Source: Granulicella pectinivorans
Lineage (GTDB): Bacteria > Acidobacteriota > Terriglobia > Terriglobales > Acidobacteriaceae
DNA length: 64,000 bases
NCBI RefSeq assembly: GCF_900114625.1
Contig: NZ_FOZL01000002.1
Span: forward strand, 248,001 to 312,000
Direction: 5' to 3'
Under the pieces are notes generated by a model that was given only the letters and a program-made list of their open reading frames with translations, searched no databases and was not told the origin of the DNA. Position numbers and translations under genes: made by a program. Below are positions 41,853 through 49,808 of the stretch, in pieces. Each line of letters opens with the position of its first letter. Position 1 is the first letter of the stretch.

Positions 41853-42367
41853 GCGTTCTCCTTCTTCGTACTCGCGAATGGCGGTAGAAAGGGCGTTGGG
41901 TCGTGCTCGGCCCAGCGGCGATAGACCTCTTTGAGCACCCAATCGCGGTTCGTCGCCATATGGTCGATCACCGGAATAGGAGCTCCTGTGTGGTTGTGGC
42001 GTGCTCCCCAGACAAGCAGCTCAAGCACAATCGGAGCCAGCGCGATTCCCTTCTCTGTCAGCCGGTAGATCAACTTGCGTCCATCGGCGGGATCGGGGGT
42101 GCGGGTGAGAATGCCGTCGGCCTCCAGCGAGACCAGGCGCTCGGAGAGAATGTTCGTCGCGATCTTTTCGCCCGAGTTCTGGAACTCCTTGAACGTCTTG
42201 TACCCCCGCACCATCAGGTCGCGGACGATCAGCAGACTCCAGCGGTCGCCGAAGATCTCCAGCGAGAGATTGACGGGACAGCCGGAACGGCGCTTCTGGC
42301 GTGGTTTTGCGGGCACGGCAAGAGCATACTCAGCCTCACTTGCTATTTGCAAGCAATTTTCAGACAT
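41849..42367 (-). CDS. HxlR family transcriptional regulator
   Basis: 172 residues. CPVNLSLEIFGDRWSLLIVRDL is the HxlR start with its conserved Cys, followed by the winged helix (FKEFQNSGEKIATNILSERL, then LVSLEADGILTRTPDPADGRK). HxlR proteins often sense electrophiles such as aldehydes or quinones via the Cys. It is the first gene of the operon with the Asp-box and MoaD-like genes and is divergent from the formaldehyde dehydrogenase gene, whose start is 207 bp away. Control of either by it is plausible. The N-terminal 25 residues before the domain are of unsure length; no good Shine-Dalgarno was found. Confidence 0.9.
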   Translation of the reverse strand: MSENCLQIASEAEYALAVPAKPRQKRRSGCPVNLSLEIFGDRWSLLIVRDLMVRGYKTFKEFQNSGEKIATNILSERLVSLEADGILTRTPDPADGRKLIYRLTEKGIALAPIVLELLVWGARHNHTGAPIPVIDHMATNRDWVLKEVYRRWAEHDPTPFLPPFASTKKENA

Positions 42368-42573
42368 CCGAGACGAGGCGACTCCACCTTCGGTATGGGC
42401 ATCTGACCAAAAGTAGCCGGTTGAACGTGACTCCGCCGCGAGTCACCGGTTCGCAAGCGCCTGACCTTACGGCCGCGATGGTTTCCGAACGAACGAACCC
42501 TGACCGACACATCTCACTCCCCTTTTATTCCACCAGCGCACCCGTATGGGCTGCGTCTATGAGGTTCTGTCCC

Positions 42574-43731
42574 ATGAAAGCACTTGTTTATCACGGACCC
42601 AAGAGGGTCTCGGTCGACACCGTACCCGACGCAAAGATTGAGAAGATGACGGATGTCGTCATCAAGCTGACCACCACCAACATCTGCGGCTCCGACCTTC
42701 ACATGTACGAAGGCCGCACCGACGTCGAGAAGGGCAAGATTCTGGGTCACGAGAATCTCGGCGAGGTGGTCGAGGTGGGTAAGGCCGTCGATACGGTGAA
42801 AAAGGGGGACAAGGTCGTCCTTCCCTTCAACATTGGCTGCGGATTCTGCGCCAACTGCGAAAAGGGTCTCTCCGGCTACTGCCTCACCTGCGCCGACCCA
42901 AAGGTGATGCCGGGCATGGCCGGCGCGGCCTACGGATTCGCCGGGATGGGCCCCTACTCCGGCGGACAGGCCCAGTATCTGCGGGTTCCATACGCCGACT
43001 ACAACTGCCTCCAGTTGCCGGAAGACGCCGACAAGAAGGAGAACGACTACGTCATGCTCTCGGACATCTTCCCGACCGGATGGCATGCGACACGGCTTGC
43101 AAATCTGCAGCCGGGTGAGTCGATCATCATCTACGGCGCCGGCCCCGTTGGCCTGATGGCTGCCATGTCGGCCCGCATCCAGGGCGCGAGCCAGATCTTC
43201 GTGGTCGATGGCCAGGCTGACCGCCTCGCTCTCGCCAGTGAGATCGGCGCGACGCCCATCCACACCAAGGACGGCGACATCGGCGACCAAATCCGCGAAC
43301 TCACCCACGGGCTAGGTGCGGACTGCGGTGCGGAGTGCATTGGGTACCAGTGCAGCAACTCCGCCGGCAAGGAAGTGCCGAATCTCGTCATGAACTCGCT
43401 GGTTGACTCGGTCAAGGCGACCGGATCGCTTGGCATCATCGGCGTCTTCGTCCCCAAGGATCCAGGTTCGGACGACAAACTCGCCAAGGTCGGTCAGATC
43501 GCCTTCGATCTGGGCAAGTTCTGGTTCAAAGGACAGAAGATGGGTACTGGCCAATGCAACGTGAAGGCCTATAACCGTCGCCTGGCCGAGTTGATCCATC
43601 ATGACAAGGCCAATCCCTCGATGATCATCTCGCACGAACTGCCCCTCGAAAAGGCTCCCGAGGCATACAAGCACTTTGACAACCGCGACAAGGGCTGGAC
43701 GAAGGTGATTCTGAAGCCAAACGATGCGTAA
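42574..43731 (+). CDS. fdhA: Glutathione-independent formaldehyde dehydrogenase-like MDR
   Basis: About 385 residues. Catalytic zinc ligands in TNICGSDLHMYEG and GHENLGEV, structural-zinc cysteines in GCGFCANCEKGLSGYC, nucleotide turn YGAGPVGLMA with acidic VVDGQ. The long insert around KVMPGMAGAAYGFAGMGPY is characteristic of the FdhA group, which carries tightly bound NAD and dismutates aldehydes. GAGG stands 9 nt before the ATG at 42574. The HxlR gene on the other strand, 207 bp away, could be its aldehyde-responsive regulator. A hairpin follows the stop. Confidence 0.88.
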   Translation: MKALVYHGPKRVSVDTVPDAKIEKMTDVVIKLTTTNICGSDLHMYEGRTDVEKGKILGHENLGEVVEVGKAVDTVKKGDKVVLPFNIGCGFCANCEKGLSGYCLTCADPKVMPGMAGAAYGFAGMGPYSGGQAQYLRVPYADYNCLQLPEDADKKENDYVMLSDIFPTGWHATRLANLQPGESIIIYGAGPVGLMAAMSARIQGASQIFVVDGQADRLALASEIGATPIHTKDGDIGDQIRELTHGLGADCGAECIGYQCSNSAGKEVPNLVMNSLVDSVKATGSLGIIGVFVPKDPGSDDKLAKVGQIAFDLGKFWFKGQKMGTGQCNVKAYNRRLAELIHHDKANPSMIISHELPLEKAPEAYKHFDNRDKGWTKVILKPNDA

Positions 43732-43741
43732 TGGAACGAAT

Positions 43742-43781
43742 CCTGCCGGACCGATGCCCAATGCGGGCACGGTCCGGCAGG
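43742..43781 (+). terminator. Long hairpin after fdhA
   Basis: CCTGCCGGACCG pairs with CGGTCCGGCAGG, and an inner TGCCC/GGGCA extends the stem. It starts 10 nt after the stop; there is no T-run after it. Confidence 0.7.
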
Positions 43782-43789
43782 GTAACACC

Positions 43790-43818
43790 TTGAATTCGCT
43801 ACTTCGGTGCAGTACTAT
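43790..43818 (+). promoter_or_regulatory. Promoter of the rimP-nusA-infB operon
   Basis: TTGAAT (43790-43795), a 17-nt spacer and TACTAT (43813-43818). A start near 43825 gives a leader of about 154 nt containing the hairpin at 43913-43947. Confidence 0.65.
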
Positions 43819-43912
43819 ATGGATTGCAGACGAATTCGCTGTTCCGTCGGTATGCCTTGCGTGATCGCACCGCTTGGGGACGGAAGGGTAGGGTGGGCTG
43901 ATGCCCACTTTT

Positions 43913-43947
43913 TTATTGCTCCAAAAAGCATCCGCTTTTTGCAATAA
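43913..43947 (+). promoter_or_regulatory. Nested hairpin in the rimP leader
   Basis: Outer TTATTGC/GCAATAA encloses inner AAAAAGC/GCTTTTT, separated on one side by TCC, with an ATCC loop. It ends 31 nt before the rimP start. Position and T-rich 3' side fit an attenuator or a target for NusA-linked autoregulation, but this is inference. Confidence 0.55.
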
Positions 43948-43978
43948 ACAACCGTCTGCGGATTGGTTTTTTAGATTT

Positions 43979-44590
43979 ATGGCGATTCAGATGGACGCAA
44001 TTCGGGCACTGGCCGTGAGAGTAGCGGCATCTCATCACCTGGAGGTGGTGGATGTTGAGTTCTCCGGAGGCGGTAAGTTTCGCGCGCTGCGCGTATTCCT
44101 GGAAAAAGACGCCGAAGAACGGGCCAAGCTGAAGGCGATGGCCGAGGCCGACGCCGAACTTGATCTGCCCAGGGGCGTTCCGGTCGAAATGCTCTCGGGT
44201 ACGACGCACGAGGACTGCGCCGCTTTCGCGCAGGACTTCGGCACGTTGCTCGACGTGGAAGACGTCATCCCCGGTGCCGAGTACACCTTGGAGGTCTCCT
44301 CGCCCGGGCTCGAACGCAAGCTCTACAAGGCCGAAGACTACCAGCGTTTTATCGGCAGTCTGGTCAAGCTCCAGACCTTTACGCCTGTCGTTCTGGATGC
44401 CGGAAAAGCAGGCGAAAGCAAGGGCAACCGTCAGTGGCAAGGGCGGCTCTCAAAGTTTGCCGAGGGCGTTCTGACGCTGGACCTGGCGGCAGTCAAGCAG
44501 AAGGGCAAGGCCAAGAAGGCATCGTCCGCAACGCAGGTTGAGATCGCGCTCGCGAACGTCGAGAAGGCGAATCTCGTCGCAGAGATTTAG
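43979..44590 (+). CDS. rimP: Ribosome maturation factor RimP
   Basis: About 203 residues, longer than the usual 150-160. HHLEVVDVEFSGGGKFRALRVFLEK is the RimP start; VPVEMLSGTTHEDCAAFAQDF, then YTLEVSSPGLERKLYKAEDY is the family signature. The C-terminal extension is Lys/Ala-rich (KQKGKAKKASSATQVE). RimP assists 30S assembly. The ATG at 43979 is the best match to the family start although it lacks a Shine-Dalgarno. nusA follows after 79 bp. Confidence 0.93.
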   Translation: MAIQMDAIRALAVRVAASHHLEVVDVEFSGGGKFRALRVFLEKDAEERAKLKAMAEADAELDLPRGVPVEMLSGTTHEDCAAFAQDFGTLLDVEDVIPGAEYTLEVSSPGLERKLYKAEDYQRFIGSLVKLQTFTPVVLDAGKAGESKGNRQWQGRLSKFAEGVLTLDLAAVKQKGKAKKASSATQVEIALANVEKANLVAEI

Positions 44591-44669
44591 GAATCAGGGC
44601 CAGGGATCTGGGCTCAGAAAAGCAACAACAGGCAAGGCAACAGTTTTCAACAAGAAGGATGTGTGACCG

Positions 44670-46256
44670 ATGGCAAGTGTTCTGTACCAGTCGATCGAGA
44701 TGTTGAGCAGGGATAAGGGGATTGACCCCGCCGTTGTCGTTGGCGCTGTAGAAGACGCGATCGCGCTGGCGACCCGCAAGTACTACAAGACGCAGGAGAC
44801 GATGCGCGCCGAGATGGACAAGGAAACCGGCGAGATTCGCGCCTACGTGTACAAGACCGTAGTCGAGACCCAGGAAGAGGTCGAAGACGAGATGAACCAG
44901 ATCTCGCTCGAGAAGGCGCGAGAGCTTGCGCCCGAAGTTGAAGTCGGCGGCGAACTCCGTTTCTATAAGGACACCACCCCGCTGGGCCGTATCGCCGCAC
45001 AGATGGCCAAGCAGGTCATCTTCCAGAAGGTCCGCGAGGCCGAGCGCGACACCGTGTACCTCGAGTACAACCACCGCGCCGGCGAGGTCCTGAACGCGAC
45101 CGTCAAGCGCCTCGAGCCCATGGACGTCATCTTCGATCTCGGCAAGGCCGAAGCCCGCATGCCCAAGCGTGAGCAGTCGCGCCTGGAGCAGTTCGCCGTC
45201 GGCGAGCGTGTTCGCGTCGTCCTTCTCCGTGTCGACCGCGCCGCCAAGGGTCCGCAGGTCATCGTCAGCCGCGCCGCTCCCGCACTGGTACAGAATCTGT
45301 TCCAGTCGGAAGTCCCCGAGATCTACGACGGCACCGTCTCGATCCGCGCCATCGCCCGCGAGGCCGGTGAGCGCACCAAGATCGCCGTCATGAGCCGCGA
45401 CAAGGACGTCGACCCGGTCGGCGCCTGCGTCGGCATGAAGGGCATGCGCGTTCAGTCGATCATCCGCGAGCTGCGCGGTGAGAAGATCGACATCATCGAG
45501 TACTCGGAGGAGATCACCACCTTCGCCGAGAAGGCCTTGCAGCCCGCGAAGGTTTCGCGTGTCTCGATCGTCGACCTGGCCGAAAAGCAGATCGAAGTGA
45601 TCGTCGATGACACACAGCTTTCACTTGCCATTGGTAAAAAGGGACAGAACGTTCGTCTCGCGGCCAAGCTGTTGCAGTGGAAGATCGACATCAAGAGCGA
45701 GGAAGAGAAGCGCCAGGAAGTCGAACAGCAGATGCAGGCGATGAGCGGTGGTCCGACCACGCCGATCGAGCAGGTATCCGAGCTCGGCGAAGCAATTCTC
45801 GAAAAGTTGATCGCTGCCGGCATCACAACCGTGGAAGAACTTGCGGATATGACTCCGGAGCAGCTCGAAGAAGTTCCGGGAATCGGCGAAAAGACGGTCG
45901 AGAAGATTTCGGTCGCCGTGCGCCACTACTTCGGTCACTACGACGCGGATGAGGTTCGTCCGGTAACGGCAGCCGCGGATGAGACTCCGGCTGCAGAGGA
46001 GACGTCCATGGAAAAGACACCGGAAGAGATTTTGGCAGCACAGGGAGCCGATGCGGGCAGCGTTGAGGAAGACGACGCGCTCTCCGCCGAGGATCTGGCT
46101 GCTCTGGAGGAATCGCGAGCGGATGCCGACGGTTTCAGCGACAACGACAATCGTGAGTCCGAGATTGAAGCGGACAACGATTCGATCGACGAGCTGGTGA
46201 ATGAAGCCCAGGAGGTCTCCGATGAGGGGATCGAGGACGGGAACGACCGTGGCTAG
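44670..46256 (+). CDS. nusA: Transcription termination/antitermination protein NusA
   Basis: 528 residues. N-terminal RNA-polymerase-binding domain (1-125), S1 domain (about 130-200), two KH domains (about 205-345; GMKGMRVQSIIREL and AIGKKGQNVRLA loops), one helix-hairpin-helix-like repeat (VEELADMTPEQLEEVPGIG), and a long acidic tail (about 440-528). The acidic tail is of variable kind between phyla. NusA tunes pausing, termination and antitermination. It is the second gene of the rimP-nusA-infB operon; no ylxR gene lies between it and infB. Confidence 0.97.
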   Translation: MASVLYQSIEMLSRDKGIDPAVVVGAVEDAIALATRKYYKTQETMRAEMDKETGEIRAYVYKTVVETQEEVEDEMNQISLEKARELAPEVEVGGELRFYKDTTPLGRIAAQMAKQVIFQKVREAERDTVYLEYNHRAGEVLNATVKRLEPMDVIFDLGKAEARMPKREQSRLEQFAVGERVRVVLLRVDRAAKGPQVIVSRAAPALVQNLFQSEVPEIYDGTVSIRAIAREAGERTKIAVMSRDKDVDPVGACVGMKGMRVQSIIRELRGEKIDIIEYSEEITTFAEKALQPAKVSRVSIVDLAEKQIEVIVDDTQLSLAIGKKGQNVRLAAKLLQWKIDIKSEEEKRQEVEQQMQAMSGGPTTPIEQVSELGEAILEKLIAAGITTVEELADMTPEQLEEVPGIGEKTVEKISVAVRHYFGHYDADEVRPVTAAADETPAAEETSMEKTPEEILAAQGADAGSVEEDDALSAEDLAALEESRADADGFSDNDNRESEIEADNDSIDELVNEAQEVSDEGIEDGNDRG

Positions 46257-46395
46257 GGCAGCGCGCCTCCACACGAGACTGGATTGGGGTCGCAAATGCT
46301 GCGATTTCGTTGATAATAGCTGTTACGGAATGCATTCCTACTTCGATGAGGCTGATATGAACAGCTAGCGCCGCAGGGGAAATGAAAAGGGACGG

Positions 46396-49300
46396 ATGAG
46401 CAAAGTTCGCATTAACGATCTTGCAAGAGAACTAGAAGTAAAAAGCAGGCCGATTCTCGACGCGTTGGAGGCTCTGGGCGTGATGGGCAAGACCCACTCC
46501 AGCTCCATCGAGGAGGATCAGGCAGAGAAGGTGCGCGGATACTTTAACGGTTCCCTGCGCACCAGCACGGCGAAGCCCGCGGTTGAGGCCAAGCCCAGCT
46601 TTAATCTGTCGCATGTTTCGAAGCCGGGAGACGCTTTGAAGGCGATTCTGGAGCGCAAGCAGGCCGAAGCTGCCGCAAAGAACGCTCCTCCGGTGCGTCC
46701 GCAGGCTGTGGTCGCACCGCCGGCCCGTCCGGTGGCTGCCGCTCCGGCCCCCGCGTTTGTTCGTCCCGCCGCGTCCGCCCCCCCGGTTGTGGTGGCGCGA
46801 CCCGCCGTCCCTGCTGTCGCTCCGCCTGCCGGCGCACGTCCTGCCGGGACAATGCCTACGGTTGCGGCCTCAGCAGCTGCTGCTCCCTCTGCTCCCGCCC
46901 CCACACCGGTTGCGGCCGCACCTGCCGCCCCCGTTGCGGCTCCGGCTCCTGTCGCTCCGCCCGTAGTTGCCTCGGCTCCTTCCGGACCGGTGGTCGCGGG
47001 TCCGCGCAGAATCGTTCCTTTGCCCAACCAGGGTGCTCGCATCGTGGCTCCGGCTCCGGCAATCGCCAGCCGCCCTCCTTTGGGAGTCTCGGTCGGTCGT
47101 CCTCCAGTGGTCGTACCAGGTGCAGTCGTCGTTGCAGCCAAGCCTGCCTCTACCGCTCCGGCACAGCCGGGCGCACGCGTCGCGGGCACCAAGCCCACGG
47201 TCGCTACGCCTGAGGCAGCGGCTGCCTTTGCCGCTGCCGCTCTGGCCGCGAACGCACCTCCGCCACCGCCTGAACCTGAAGTTCCGGTTGTCGAGGCTGC
47301 TCCAGAGGTCGTTGAGGCTCCTGAACCAGCTCCCGCACCTGCCGCTCCGCCAGTTCGCCGCGTCATCATGCCGCAGACCGGCCCGCGTCCCATCTACGCA
47401 GCGCCCGCGGTGGTTCCGGGTGCTCCGCAGCGTGGCCGTCCCATCTTTGATCGTCCGCGTCCCGGCGGTCCTGGAGCTCCCATGGGCGCCCCGGGCTCCC
47501 GTCCTCCGATGGCTCCCGGCGCACGCCGTCCCATGCACCCCACCCGGGCCGGAATGCCCACGGGCCCTGGCGGAGCACCCGGTGCGCGTCCTGGCTTTAC
47601 GCCCGGCGCACGTCCCGGATTCCCGCCACGTCCCGGCTTCGCCCGTCCTGGTGGAGCTCCCGGGGCGCCTGCTGTCGCTCCCGGTCCCGGCGAGGGCATG
47701 CGCCCCGCTGCGCGTCCCGGCCAGCGCCGTGGTGGCCAGCGTTACGAAAAGGTGAAGGAAGGCCCGATGAAGGGCTTCCAACCGCCACCGCGTTACGGCG
47801 GTATGCCCATGTCGCGCGAGCCGCTGCCGATCACGAAGACCATCTCCGTGACCGAAGGCATCTCAGTGAAGGATCTGGCCGAGAAGCTCGATGTCCGCGG
47901 CAAGGATCTGATCGCTTCCCTGCTCATGCGCGGCGTATTCGTCACGGTGAACCAGTCGCTCGAAGGCGAGCTGGTGAAGGATGTAGCCCGCCAGTTCGGC
48001 GCGGATGCAACCGTCATCTCGGTCGAAGAGCAGCTTGAGAACGAGGCCATCGAAGGCTTCCTGGAAGATACGACCGGCATGGTCGAGATCGTGCGCGCTC
48101 CCGTCGTCACCATCATGGGTCACGTCGATCACGGTAAGACCTCGCTGCTCGACGCGATCCGTTCGACGGACGTGGCGGCTGGCGAAGCAGGCGGCATCAC
48201 GCAGCATATCGGCGCGTACAAGGTTCACGTCACCAAGCCGGATTCCCCGGCCTTCGGTCGCGAGATCGTCTTCCTCGATACGCCTGGTCACGAGGCCTTC
48301 ACCCGCATGCGTGCACGCGGTGCGAAGGTTACCGACATCGTCGTGGTCGTCGTCGCAGCTGATGACGGCGTCATGCCGCAGACCCTCGAAGCGATCGATC
48401 ACGCGAAGGCGGCGAATGTGCCGATCATCGTGGCGATTAACAAGATCGACAAGCCAGGTGCGGACTCCAACAAGGTCAAGCAGCAGCTTGCCGAGCGTGG
48501 CCTGCAGCTTGTGGGCTGGGGCGGAGAGGTTGAATTCGTCGAGGTTTCGGCGAAGAAGAAGCTCAACCTCGATCTACTCGAAGAGATGATCTGCCTCGTT
48601 GCCGATATCGCTTCGCCGAAGGCCGTTCCGGAGCGTCCCGCTGTGGGTACGGTCATCGAAGCCAAGCTCGATCGCGGCCGCGGTGCGGTTGCCTCGATCC
48701 TGGTCCAGAACGGTACCCTGCGCACGGGCGACAGCTACATCGTCGGCAATACCTTCGGTAAGATTCGCGCCATGTTCGACGATCGCGGACGCGCCATCAC
48801 CGAGGCAGGACCCTCGACCCCGGTCGAGATCCTCGGCCTCGAAGGCATGCCGGATGCGGGCGATACGTTCCTCGTCATGGCAGACCGCGACAAGGCTAAG
48901 GGCATTGCGCAGTACCGCAAGATGAAGGAACGCGAGGCGCAGCTTGCCAAGAGCTCTCGTGTCTCGCTCGAAGGACTTGCCGAACAGATCAAGCAGGCTG
49001 GCGTCAAGGATCTCAACATTATCGTCAAGGGCGATGTGCAGGGTTCCGTCGAGGTCATCGCCGAGGATCTGGAGCACATGTCGACCGAGAAGGTTCGCAT
49101 TCGCGTACTGCACTCGGGCGTCGGCGCCATCACCGAGTCGGACATCCTGCTGGCATCGGCTTCGAACGCGGTGGTTATCGGCTTCAACGTTCGTCCCGAG
49201 CGCAAGGCGCAGGAACTGGCCGACCGTGAGAACGTCGAGATCCGCATGCACTCGATCATCTACGAGCTCCGCGACGAGATGGAGAAGGCGATGTACGGCC

Positions 49301-49707
49301 TGCTCGATCCAGTCTTCAAGGAGAACTACTCGGGTCGCGCCGAAGTGCTCAATGTCTTCAAGATCACCAAGGTCGGTCAGATCGCGGGTTGCCGCGTCAC
49401 CGACGGCATCATCAAGCGGTCGGCGCAGGCTCGCCTTCTGCGCGACGGTGTCGAGGTCTGGAAGGGCAAGATCAGCTCACTCAAGCGCTTCAAGGACGAT
49501 GCCTCCGAGGTTCGCGAGGGCGTCGAGTGCGGTATCGATCTGGCCGGACAGAAGGACATCCGCGTTGGCGACATCATCGAGACCTACACGACCGAGAAGA
49601 TGGCCGATGAACTGGGAGCCAATACCCTCGTTCAACGCAAGGCCGAAAAGGCCGAGAAGGATCGCGAGGCGGCAGCAGCCGCAGCCGCGGCACCTGCCAC
49701 CGCATAG
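46396..49707 (+). CDS. infB: Translation initiation factor IF-2
   Basis: 1103 residues, long because of a proline/alanine/arginine-rich linker (about 75-460). Domains in order: IF2_N (1-55, VRINDLARELEVKSRPILDAL), linker, second IF2_N (about 475-530), GTPase domain from about 570 with GHVDHGKT (residue 575), DTPGHEAF and NKID, then domains II, III (VKDLNIIVKGDVQGSVEVI) and IV (RVTDGIIKRSAQARLLRDG). It delivers initiator tRNA and promotes subunit joining. AAGGGA precedes the ATG by about 6 nt. The 139-bp gap to nusA contains a GGAATGCATTCC palindrome at 46327-46338 but no gene. Confidence 0.98.
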   Translation: MSKVRINDLARELEVKSRPILDALEALGVMGKTHSSSIEEDQAEKVRGYFNGSLRTSTAKPAVEAKPSFNLSHVSKPGDALKAILERKQAEAAAKNAPPVRPQAVVAPPARPVAAAPAPAFVRPAASAPPVVVARPAVPAVAPPAGARPAGTMPTVAASAAAAPSAPAPTPVAAAPAAPVAAPAPVAPPVVASAPSGPVVAGPRRIVPLPNQGARIVAPAPAIASRPPLGVSVGRPPVVVPGAVVVAAKPASTAPAQPGARVAGTKPTVATPEAAAAFAAAALAANAPPPPPEPEVPVVEAAPEVVEAPEPAPAPAAPPVRRVIMPQTGPRPIYAAPAVVPGAPQRGRPIFDRPRPGGPGAPMGAPGSRPPMAPGARRPMHPTRAGMPTGPGGAPGARPGFTPGARPGFPPRPGFARPGGAPGAPAVAPGPGEGMRPAARPGQRRGGQRYEKVKEGPMKGFQPPPRYGGMPMSREPLPITKTISVTEGISVKDLAEKLDVRGKDLIASLLMRGVFVTVNQSLEGELVKDVARQFGADATVISVEEQLENEAIEGFLEDTTGMVEIVRAPVVTIMGHVDHGKTSLLDAIRSTDVAAGEAGGITQHIGAYKVHVTKPDSPAFGREIVFLDTPGHEAFTRMRARGAKVTDIVVVVVAADDGVMPQTLEAIDHAKAANVPIIVAINKIDKPGADSNKVKQQLAERGLQLVGWGGEVEFVEVSAKKKLNLDLLEEMICLVADIASPKAVPERPAVGTVIEAKLDRGRGAVASILVQNGTLRTGDSYIVGNTFGKIRAMFDDRGRAITEAGPSTPVEILGLEGMPDAGDTFLVMADRDKAKGIAQYRKMKEREAQLAKSSRVSLEGLAEQIKQAGVKDLNIIVKGDVQGSVEVIAEDLEHMSTEKVRIRVLHSGVGAITESDILLASASNAVVIGFNVRPERKAQELADRENVEIRMHSIIYELRDEMEKAMYGLLDPVFKENYSGRAEVLNVFKITKVGQIAGCRVTDGIIKRSAQARLLRDGVEVWKGKISSLKRFKDDASEVREGVECGIDLAGQKDIRVGDIIETYTTEKMADELGANTLVQRKAEKAEKDREAAAAAAAAPATA

Positions 49708-49723
49708 CCCAAGCAGACAACAT

Positions 49724-49764
49724 AAAAAGCAATGGCCGGGATCATATCCTGGCCATTGCTTTTT
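49724..49764 (+). terminator. Rho-independent terminator after infB
   Basis: 14-bp stem AAAAAGCAATGGCC / GGCCATTGCTTTTT that can be extended inward by GGG/CCT pairing, 16 nt after the infB stop. T-run included. Confidence 0.9.
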
Positions 49765-49808
49765 GCATCGAAGCAAAAAGATTTACTATCAGTTGACTTC
49801 CCCGGAGT

